Part shown: piece by piece, positions 28,641 to 36,155 of the stretch
Position numbering within the stretch: position 1 is the stretch's first letter
Layout of the letters: the number at the start of each line of letters is the position of its first letter
Source: UBA1724 sp051884615
GTDB taxonomy: Bacteria; Verrucomicrobiota; Lentisphaeria; Oligosphaerales; Oligosphaeraceae
DNA: 64,000 nt
Direction of reading: 5' to 3'
Assembly (NCBI GenBank): GCA_051884615.1
Contig: JBJEVT010000010.1
Location: 7,644 to 71,643, forward strand
Notes under the pieces: model-generated
What the model was told of the DNA's origin: nothing
The model's database searches: none
The model's input: only the letters and a program-made list of their open reading frames with translations
Program-made: the position numbers and the translations under genes

Positions 28641-31345
28641 GGCGCTTTAGGGGTGGTGGATTTGTCGGGTTGGAACATTTCCAGAACCTTGGTTTCGGCG
28701 AAGTCCAGGGGCAGATTGAAGGAAGTGACAGGCCCGGGGGTGAGGACTTTTCCGGAGCCCGCCTCCCGGAGGGAGACCGGGGAGGGGAAGTCCAGCTGGA
28801 CTTCCGGCGGGGTCTCCCTGGTGGCATGGAGGACCAGGTAGGTCCCGTCGGTGTAGAAGACCACATTGTCCTGGGTGTAGATGTGCTCTCCCGCGATGTA
28901 GAGGAGGTAGTGGACCAGTTCCCGGGGCACCTCGGGGGAGGCGCAGAAGAGGGTGTTTTCCCGTTGGAGGAGGGCGGGGCTCTGGTCGTCCGCCCAGCGG
29001 GCCAGGACGAGGTCGCCGGGTTCGGGTTCGAGGGAGAAGTTCTGGCGTGCGGGGGTGCGGGGCGTCCAGGCGTCGGGGAGTCCCATGTATTTGCCGGTCT
29101 CGGTGGCCTGGATGGCCGCGGGGGCGTCTCCCTTCTTGGGCGTCAGGGCGAAGCCGGTGAGCTCCCGGGAATTCTCCAGGGAGCAGCCCTCCTCCGGATC
29201 CAGGATTCCCGGGGCATGGCACCAGAGAATGGTCTTGCCCTGGAGCCGTTCCTTCAGGGTCTGGCGCTCCTGGCGGGTCAGCACCCAGGCGTTCCCCAGG
29301 ATCAGGACGGGGGTGTCCACCCCGTTGGCCATCAGATCCTCCAGGTAGTACATGCCCCCGGCGGCGCCGCAGCGGGAGAGGGTGCCCCGGATGAGCTCGT
29401 AGGCGGGGAAGGTGAAGTTCCGGGCGTCCTTGGTGTAGATGGCGGAACGCTCCGAGGAGGTGGCCGCGACGGCGGGAACGTAGGGGACGGGATTCTGGAG
29501 CTTCCTCTCGTCCATCTCCCGCAGGTCCTCCATGACCGTCCATAGCATGGGATCCTCGAACCAGCCGATCAGGCTCAAGTCCATCCACCAGCATCCCAGG
29601 TTCCGCACCGCCTCCTGGGCGGTGTGGCGCAGAAGCACATTCCGGGTGTCCCGGGGAGTGGGGATGAAGCGTTCCAGGCCGCCCAGATTGCCCCGGCCCG
29701 CCAGATAGGTGCGGCTGTCATCCTCGTAGAACCAGAGCTTTCCCGCCCGGAGGATGGATTCCGCGGGGGTCATGGCCAGGCCCGCCTCCCCCTCCCAGCG
29801 GTCGGTGTAGTCGATGGGGGAGCAGAGGATGTCGATGTCCGGGGAGGCCAGGAGGCGCTGGTTGTCCAGGTGTCCGCAGGCGCTCATGCGCTGCATGCGG
29901 GCGAAGGCGTTGATGTATCCGTAGAAGAAGAGGACCAGCTTCTTCTCCCCGGTGATTTCCCGGACGCGCCGCGCCACCTGGAGCATGGCGTCGGTCATGG
30001 CGTTCTGGAGGAAGATGTTGTGGTCGACGACCCTCTGGTTCTTCAGGGGGTCCAGCACGGCGGTCACGGGCAGGGCGCTCCTGCGCTCCTCCGGGGAGGG
30101 GGGCTGGGCGGTCTCCCGGGTGACGTCCTTCCTCCCCCATGCCCGCTGCAACGCCTCGTCGGATTCGTATCTCTCCCCCAGCCAGCGCCGGAAGCCCTGG
30201 ATTTCCGCGGGGGAATATCCGTGGAAATCCTCCTTCCAGCTGTCCCGGTAGAACCATTCCTGGGTTTCCTGGGCGCAGGGATGGTATCCGGCGATGTGGT
30301 CCCCGTATTTCTCCTCCAGGTGGCGGATGGTGCCCTCCAGCATCCGGAGGGCGTCCTGGAGCCACTTCTGGCTGGAGACGCTGGCGTCCCGCCGATGGGG
30401 GATGGTGGAGGCTTCGTCCCACTTCATCAGCTCGTCGGGATTTTGGTTCTTCCACCATTCGGGGGCGTAGAGCATCAGGCGGGGGATGACATACGCCTGG
30501 GGATTGGCGTGGAGGATCTGGTCCATGATGCAGTCCACCGAGGAGAAGTTCTGGGGGAGGGATTCGGGCCAGGGGACTTCCAGGATGGTGGTGACGAAAT
30601 CCACGCCGGCCTGGTGCGCCATTTGGATTTGGCGGGAGAAGGAGGAGTCGTATTCCGGGGGTTCGTAGAAGGCGGTGCGGTAGGCGATGGGGTGGGGGAT
30701 GTAGACGCCCGGGGTGACGGTGGCCTCCTCCAGGGAGCTCCACATGCGGAAGCGGAGGGTGTAGCGCACGCCCTGCTCCAGCTTCACCCGGATGCCCCGG
30801 AGATAGAGATGGGGGTCCTTGTTGCCGTAGGCATTTCGTGCCTCCGGGGTGAAGGTGATCTTGATGGCGGGATTGCCCGGCTCCCCGGGATAGTCCTGGA
30901 TGGCGGCCTGGAAGGAGGGCTGCCCGGGATCCCGGGGCCAGATTTCCCAGGTGCGGCCGGGGAGGGAGAGGAAGGGGCCGGCGGGGGCGTCGTCGAAGGT
31001 CTGGAGAGGCACCAGCTCCTCCCCCGTGTCGTCCCGGATCACCTGGAAGTCGTCCAGATAGTATTCGGCGGGCGCCAGGGCGAAGCGGAAGTGGAAGGTG
31101 AGCTCGCAATCCTCCCCCACCACGGAAATCCGAGGATACTCCACCCGCTGATCCCCCCCATGGAGAGCCAGGGGACTCCTGCCCACGCCTCCGTAGAACC
31201 AGCGGGGGCGCACGGCCACCCCGTCCTTCTCAATCCGGGGCACCCCGTTGGTGGAGCGCACCCGGAACTCCGCCCCGGAAAGCAGGGCGGGCAGGCACAG
31301 GACGAGGAGAAGGGGCAGAACCGAGGGGAGCAAGGGGGATTTCAT
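28637..31345 (-). CDS. Large exported GH42-like (beta-galactosidase-like) protein
   Basis: 902 residues with a signal peptide (KSPLLPSVLPLLLVLCLPALLSG). An N-terminal jelly-roll-like domain (about 30-210) precedes a TIM barrel with GH42-like text: FVTTILEVPWPESLP, IPRLMLYAPEWW, GYHPCAQETQEWFY (possible acid/base region), FRRWLGERYESDEALQRAWG and LWFYEDDSRTY (possible nucleophile region). A trimerisation-like flavodoxin fold follows (VLILGNAWVLTRQERQTL). Family placement is by these patterns; the substrate is unknown. 15 bp separate it from the upstream DUF4091 gene. Confidence 0.75.
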   Translation of the reverse strand: MKSPLLPSVLPLLLVLCLPALLSGAEFRVRSTNGVPRIEKDGVAVRPRWFYGGVGRSPLALHGGDQRVEYPRISVVGEDCELTFHFRFALAPAEYYLDDFQVIRDDTGEELVPLQTFDDAPAGPFLSLPGRTWEIWPRDPGQPSFQAAIQDYPGEPGNPAIKITFTPEARNAYGNKDPHLYLRGIRVKLEQGVRYTLRFRMWSSLEEATVTPGVYIPHPIAYRTAFYEPPEYDSSFSRQIQMAHQAGVDFVTTILEVPWPESLPQNFSSVDCIMDQILHANPQAYVIPRLMLYAPEWWKNQNPDELMKWDEASTIPHRRDASVSSQKWLQDALRMLEGTIRHLEEKYGDHIAGYHPCAQETQEWFYRDSWKEDFHGYSPAEIQGFRRWLGERYESDEALQRAWGRKDVTRETAQPPSPEERRSALPVTAVLDPLKNQRVVDHNIFLQNAMTDAMLQVARRVREITGEKKLVLFFYGYINAFARMQRMSACGHLDNQRLLASPDIDILCSPIDYTDRWEGEAGLAMTPAESILRAGKLWFYEDDSRTYLAGRGNLGGLERFIPTPRDTRNVLLRHTAQEAVRNLGCWWMDLSLIGWFEDPMLWTVMEDLREMDERKLQNPVPYVPAVAATSSERSAIYTKDARNFTFPAYELIRGTLSRCGAAGGMYYLEDLMANGVDTPVLILGNAWVLTRQERQTLKERLQGKTILWCHAPGILDPEEGCSLENSRELTGFALTPKKGDAPAAIQATETGKYMGLPDAWTPRTPARQNFSLEPEPGDLVLARWADDQSPALLQRENTLFCASPEVPRELVHYLLYIAGEHIYTQDNVVFYTDGTYLVLHATRETPPEVQLDFPSPVSLREAGSGKVLTPGPVTSFNLPLDFAETKVLEMFQPDKSTTPKAP

Positions 31346-31360
31346 GGCGGTCGGTCGGGA

Positions 31361-33730
31361 CTAGGGGCGGGACAGGGTGGCGAACTCCTCCAGGAGCTGC
31401 AGCAGCCGCTGGTGCTTGCGGTGGACCAGGCGGGGATCCTTGGCCCAGACGCCCAGGGAGGCGACCAGGGCGTCCTCCACCTCCGCTTCTTTCCGGGCTT
31501 CCTGGAGCCAGGTCTCGGGCGCCTCCTGGGCTTCCGGGGAACCGAGAATCCGGCGCAGCTGGTCCAGCAGCATGGCGTCCTCCACGCCGTCCCGCATATA
31601 CTTCAGGCGAAGGCTGGGCAGGGGGGCGTCCGTCCCGGGATAGAGGAGGCGTCCATCCCCGTTGAAATTGCCGAAGGAGTTGCCGTTCCAGGGCTCGGCG
31701 AGGACGGGGCCGCCGGTGACGGGGACGGGGATGGGGTCGCCCAGGGTGTAGTTGCCCCCCTCCTTGCGGATGGAGATCCAGAGGGTGGAGGCGTAGTAGA
31801 GGAAGATGTCCTGGTTGTCCACCTTCTTTGCCATGAACCCCATGAGGAGCCGGGGGGCCATGCCGGGGTATTCCAGGAGGAGATTGGCGAAGGGGAGGAA
31901 GGGGCTGCATGCCACATAGAATCCCACCTTCCGTCCCCGTTCCCGGGCGGCGCGGACGTTGTCGGGGTAGTCGTAGAAGTTCCGGGTGCCGGGGATCCAG
32001 CCGTCCACCAGGTCGTCCAGTCCGCTCTTGACGCCGAAGGTGTTGTCGTAGATGGTGGTGAAGATGGGGAGTCCGGGGAGTTCCTGGCGGACCTTCCGGA
32101 GGGTTTCCCGGATCATGGGGTATTCTTCGGCGGTGGCCTCGTCGAAGCAGTAGATGTAGGCCTTGTCCAGGATGCCTGCCTCCTGATACATCTGGTAGGC
32201 TTCCTTGAACTGCCGGAGGCGTTCCGGGGAGAGGGCGGTGTTGATGTATCCCAGATTGAAGTGCCTGGCGCCGTGGTTCAGGGCGTAGAGATTTTCCTCC
32301 AGGGCCCTGTCCCTGTCGGGGCCGGAGTAGATTTCATCGGGCTGGATGCGGTGCTGGAGAAGCAGGTCCATGATGGCGTGCTTGTAGTTCCAGTATTCCG
32401 GGGTGCCGTAGGGGATATGGATGGGGCCGCCGCAGCTGATGGGGGTGAAATAGGGGGCGCCGGGTTCCAGATTGACCTGCCGCACCAGGAGGGAGAAGGG
32501 CACGGTCTGGCGTTCGCCGTCTGCCGTCACCACCACTTCGCCCTGGTAGAGGCCGGGTTTCTGGTCCCGGGGCACCTGGGCGTCCAGCCACCAGCTCTGG
32601 TAGGTTCCCTCCTCCAGGGGGAAGGGGGTCTGGAGATATTCCAGGATGGGATCGGGCCACAGGCCGCTGTAGTCCACGGTGTAGTGGGGTTTGGGGCAGT
32701 CCACATAGCCCACGGGGGAGAGGCGCAGGGCGTCCAGGGGGAAGGGGGTGCCGTCCTCCATGACGGGGGCGCTTTCCAGCCGCGCCCGGACTTCCTGGAG
32801 GGAGCGCAGCGCGAGGCCCGCCAGCTGTCCGGATTCCGCCTCTCCCCGGGCGGCCTCGATGGTGTAGGCGCCGGCGTAGGGAGCCAGGAAGGCGTAGGGT
32901 CCCCGGTGGATCTTCTCCTCGGGATAGCACCACAGAAGGGCCAGGGACTTTCCGGCGGCTTCCTGCCGGAAGAGACGGAGATCCAGCTCGGGCAGGAGCC
33001 GCTGGCACTGGTGCTGCAGCTCCCGGGGGAAATGGAGGAGTTCGGGATTCTGGAGATATTCCTCCACCTCCTGCAGCAGCCGGCGAAGACGGCCCGGGGC
33101 GCCCTGGCCCAGACGCTCCTGGCGCCACAGCAGGGATTCCCGCAGACGGGTGGCTTCCTGGACGCCTTCCTGCCGGAGCTCCCGGGGTTCCCGGGATTCC
33201 CCGGTGATGTCGCCGATGTAGATTTGAAAGGGCTTCTTGGGCTGCATGCCGAAGAAGTCCAGATGGACCACCCGGGAGAGGTCGAACTCCGTCTTGAAAT
33301 CGTCCAGGGGGAGGACCAGGTGGTGTCTGCCCGCGGAGAAGGAGAGGTTGTACCAGGAGATGGGCTTGGCGTCCGCTTCGGTGCGGATTTCAATGCCCAT
33401 GGCGGTGCAGTCCTCCGGCATGAAGAGCTCGACCTGGATGGACTGGAGGTTGCGCCAATCGGCCAGGGCGGGGGGGATGAGGAGTTTGGCGGAGGGCCAG
33501 CCCTGGCTGGCGGAATAGGAGAAATGCCCGGTCAGCCCCGGCTCGGCGTTGGGCCAGGGCCGGATCTCCGCGGAAAAATCCCCCTGGCTCTCCGTGGTGG
33601 CCCAGTCCGGCGCCGCCACGGGGCTGTCGTAGGAGAAGGAGTAGAGGAGCCGGGTGGCGGCGGGGAGGGGGGCGGCGAGCGCAAGGAGCGCCAGGCACGT
33701 CAGGAGCAGGGGGGACGGGGAGGGTCTCAT
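31361..33730 (-). CDS. Exported GH123/DUF4091 family protein, paralogue A
   Basis: 789 residues with a signal peptide (1-25, ending PLPAA). An N-terminal carbohydrate-binding-like beta domain (about 26-180), a helical linker (about 185-260), then the DUF4091 (GH123 catalytic) region. The Asp-Glu pair used by GH123 enzymes for substrate-assisted catalysis is present as D530-E531 in YIYCFDEATAEEYP. Other shared blocks are PDPILEYLQTPFP, WWLDAQVPRDQKPGLY and RLLMGFMAKK. GH123 members cleave beta-N-acetylgalactosaminides; applying that here is inference. It is the most divergent of the three tandem paralogues, third in transcription order. Confidence 0.8.
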   Translation of the reverse strand: MRPSPSPLLLTCLALLALAAPLPAATRLLYSFSYDSPVAAPDWATTESQGDFSAEIRPWPNAEPGLTGHFSYSASQGWPSAKLLIPPALADWRNLQSIQVELFMPEDCTAMGIEIRTEADAKPISWYNLSFSAGRHHLVLPLDDFKTEFDLSRVVHLDFFGMQPKKPFQIYIGDITGESREPRELRQEGVQEATRLRESLLWRQERLGQGAPGRLRRLLQEVEEYLQNPELLHFPRELQHQCQRLLPELDLRLFRQEAAGKSLALLWCYPEEKIHRGPYAFLAPYAGAYTIEAARGEAESGQLAGLALRSLQEVRARLESAPVMEDGTPFPLDALRLSPVGYVDCPKPHYTVDYSGLWPDPILEYLQTPFPLEEGTYQSWWLDAQVPRDQKPGLYQGEVVVTADGERQTVPFSLLVRQVNLEPGAPYFTPISCGGPIHIPYGTPEYWNYKHAIMDLLLQHRIQPDEIYSGPDRDRALEENLYALNHGARHFNLGYINTALSPERLRQFKEAYQMYQEAGILDKAYIYCFDEATAEEYPMIRETLRKVRQELPGLPIFTTIYDNTFGVKSGLDDLVDGWIPGTRNFYDYPDNVRAARERGRKVGFYVACSPFLPFANLLLEYPGMAPRLLMGFMAKKVDNQDIFLYYASTLWISIRKEGGNYTLGDPIPVPVTGGPVLAEPWNGNSFGNFNGDGRLLYPGTDAPLPSLRLKYMRDGVEDAMLLDQLRRILGSPEAQEAPETWLQEARKEAEVEDALVASLGVWAKDPRLVHRKHQRLLQLLEEFATLSRP

Positions 33731-33745
33731 GAGGGTGGGCGTGGA

Positions 33746-36085
33746 TCAGGGGTTCTTGCGGGCGTACTGGTCCAGCAGGGCTGCCAGGCGCAGCTTCTTC
33801 GCCTGGAGGAGGCGGGGGTCCCGGGTCCAGTGGGTCATGTCCTGGACGAGGGAGGGCTCCACTTTCAGCTCCCGGGTGGCTTCCGTCACCCATTCCCGGG
33901 TCATGCCTCGGGGATTCTCCAGGGCCTTCTCCAGGAGGCTCATATACATCCAGTCCTCCATGCCGTCCCGGATGCTCTTGAGGCGGGTGGTGGGGATGGG
34001 GCCGTCGACGGCGGGATAGAGGAGGCGTCCGTCTCCGTTGAAATTTCGGAAGGAGTTGGCGAGCCAGGGTTCCTGGAGGAGGGGGCCTCCGGTGACGGGC
34101 GTCGGGATGGCGGGGCCGCTTTCGTATCCCTTGTCGGTCTTGGTCCAGGTGAGCCAGAGGCAGCTGCCGTAGTAGAGGAAGCCGTCGGGCTGGAATTTTC
34201 TGGCCATGAATCCCATGAGGAGCCGGTTGGCGGTGGCGGGATGCTCCAGGAGGATGTTGGCGTAGGGGAGGAGGGGGGTGCAGCAGACATACCAGCACAC
34301 CTTGCAGCCCCGTTCTCGCGCCTCGGCGACATTCTCGCCGTTGCGGTCATAGGAGACGGTGAGGGGGATCCAGCCATCCACCAGCTCTTCCATCTGGCTG
34401 GCCTTGCCGAAGGTGTCGTCGTAGAGGGTGGTGTAGATGGGGAGTTCGGGGACGGTCTCCCGGATCTTCCGGAGGGCTTCCCGGATCATGGGGAATTGGT
34501 CGGCGGGGGCTTCGTCGAAGGTGTAGATGTAGGCGCGGTCGGCGATGCCCCGCTCCTGGCATGCCCGGTAGTTGCGTGCCAGCGTCTCCAGGAATTCGGG
34601 GGTGGCGGGCTCGTTGAGGTAGCCCATGTTGAAGTGGCCGGCTCCCTGCTCCAGGAGCCACTGGGAATCCTCCACCATGTCGGCGCGGCCCACGCTCCGG
34701 TAGATCTGGTCGGGCTGGAGGCGGTGTTGGATGAGCATCCTGGCGATCTTGCGCCAGTATTCCTTGCGGGCGGCGGGCTCCTCGGGATACTGTTCCATCA
34801 GCCCGAACTGGACCGGGGAGAAGTAGGGGACGCCCTGGGGCAGGGTGAAGTCATGGACCCGGACGGAGAAGGGGAGGGATTCCCGTTTGCCGTCCTCCCG
34901 CAGGAAGGCCACGGTGCCTTTGTAGAGGCCGGGCTTCTGGTCCTGGGGCACCTGGACGTCCAGCCACCAGCTCTGGTAGGTCTCCGCCTCCAGGGGGATG
35001 GGGGTCTGGAGATATTCCAGGATGGGATCGGGCCAGTAGCCGGTGAACTCGGTCTTGTAGGCGGTCTCCCGGGTCTCCACATAGCCCACGGGAGCCAGGG
35101 TCAGGGCCTCCCGGGGAATCTCCGTGCCGTCCTCCAGGGCGGGCAGGGTCTCCAGGACCGCCCGGACGCCCGGGACGGGACGGAGGGCGAAGGCCACCAG
35201 CTGTGCGGACTCCCCTTCTCCCCGGGCGGCGTCCAGGGTGTAGTCCAGGGTGTAGTCTCCCTGGAAGGCGTAGTTGTTCCGCAGGACCTTTTCCTCGGGC
35301 ATGCACCAGCGGAAGGCGATGCCGGTGGCCAGGGCCGCCCGCCGGAAATAGAGGGTGTCCAGCCGCGGGAGCATCTTCTGACATTCCCTCTGGAAGTGGA
35401 GGACCTTGGGGGTTTCCGGCACCTCCGGCAGGAAGCGCTCCATGGTCGTGAGGGAGGTGGTGTAGTGGGGAAGCTCGTTGTTGAGGAGGGCCTTTCTCCG
35501 GGCAAGGGCCTCCCGGCACTCCTTCATGATGGCACGGTTCCGCGCCTCCTCCTCCTCTTCGTCGCGCTCCTCCAGCCGGATCTCCCCCACATAGACGGAA
35601 TACTCCTCGGCCACATCCCCCGTGAAGATGTCGATGTATTTCACCTGGCTCAAATCGAAGTCGGCCATGTGCTGCAGGGGCAGCCGCAGGGTGTTGCGGC
35701 CCTGCTGGCACTTGGTGAGCCCCTGGTTGCCAAAGGAGAAGCGCCTGGGATACTCCGGAATGGTCGCCACCTCCACCCCCACCTGCCTGGGAATGTCGCA
35801 ATACAGCTCGATGACCAGGGTCTTCCCCCGGCTCCAGTCCCGCTTGCTTTCGGGGAGGGAGAATTTGGCGGAGGGCCAGCCGCCGTGGGAGGGGGGATAG
35901 GTGAATTTCACCGTGAGGCCGGATTCCCCGTTGGGCCAGGGGGCCAGGGTCATCTTCACCGGGCCTCCCCCCAGCGCCCAGTCCCGTTCCGGGGAACGCT
36001 CGGAGGAGGGGATGGTGATGGGAGTCTCCTTGGCCAGCAGACCCAGGGAGAGGAGGAGGGACATGAGGAGAAGAAGGTGGCGCAT
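33746..36085 (-). CDS. Exported GH123/DUF4091 family protein, paralogue B
   Basis: 779 residues with a signal peptide (MRHLLLLMSLLLSLGLLA). Same architecture as its neighbours: a beta domain beginning with the GPVKMTLAPWPNGESGLTVK block, a charged helical linker, then the GH123-like barrel with D524-E525 (YIYTFDEAPADQFP), and a C-terminal helical bundle ending in RLAALLDQYARKNP, identical to paralogue C. The WPNGESGLTVKFTY stretch is also identical to C, so B and C are the more recent pair. 15 bp lie before paralogue A and 70 bp (with a hairpin) after paralogue C. Confidence 0.8.
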   Translation of the reverse strand: MRHLLLLMSLLLSLGLLAKETPITIPSSERSPERDWALGGGPVKMTLAPWPNGESGLTVKFTYPPSHGGWPSAKFSLPESKRDWSRGKTLVIELYCDIPRQVGVEVATIPEYPRRFSFGNQGLTKCQQGRNTLRLPLQHMADFDLSQVKYIDIFTGDVAEEYSVYVGEIRLEERDEEEEEARNRAIMKECREALARRKALLNNELPHYTTSLTTMERFLPEVPETPKVLHFQRECQKMLPRLDTLYFRRAALATGIAFRWCMPEEKVLRNNYAFQGDYTLDYTLDAARGEGESAQLVAFALRPVPGVRAVLETLPALEDGTEIPREALTLAPVGYVETRETAYKTEFTGYWPDPILEYLQTPIPLEAETYQSWWLDVQVPQDQKPGLYKGTVAFLREDGKRESLPFSVRVHDFTLPQGVPYFSPVQFGLMEQYPEEPAARKEYWRKIARMLIQHRLQPDQIYRSVGRADMVEDSQWLLEQGAGHFNMGYLNEPATPEFLETLARNYRACQERGIADRAYIYTFDEAPADQFPMIREALRKIRETVPELPIYTTLYDDTFGKASQMEELVDGWIPLTVSYDRNGENVAEARERGCKVCWYVCCTPLLPYANILLEHPATANRLLMGFMARKFQPDGFLYYGSCLWLTWTKTDKGYESGPAIPTPVTGGPLLQEPWLANSFRNFNGDGRLLYPAVDGPIPTTRLKSIRDGMEDWMYMSLLEKALENPRGMTREWVTEATRELKVEPSLVQDMTHWTRDPRLLQAKKLRLAALLDQYARKNP

Positions 36086-36120
36086 GGCTCTGGGAAAGAG
36101 GAGGAGACGGGGGGAGGGGG

Positions 36121-36151
36121 AAGGGGCGCCCGCCGGGCGGGGGCGCCCCTT
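36121..36151 (-). terminator. Strong hairpin in the gap between DUF4091 paralogues C and B
   Basis: AAGGGGCGCCC (36121-36131) and GGGCGCCCCTT (36141-36151) form a perfect 11-bp stem with a 9-nt loop, 4 nt after the stop of paralogue C. There is no T-tract, so it may be an mRNA-stabilising or partial-termination element within the operon rather than a full terminator. Confidence 0.5.
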
Positions 36152-36155
36152 CGGA

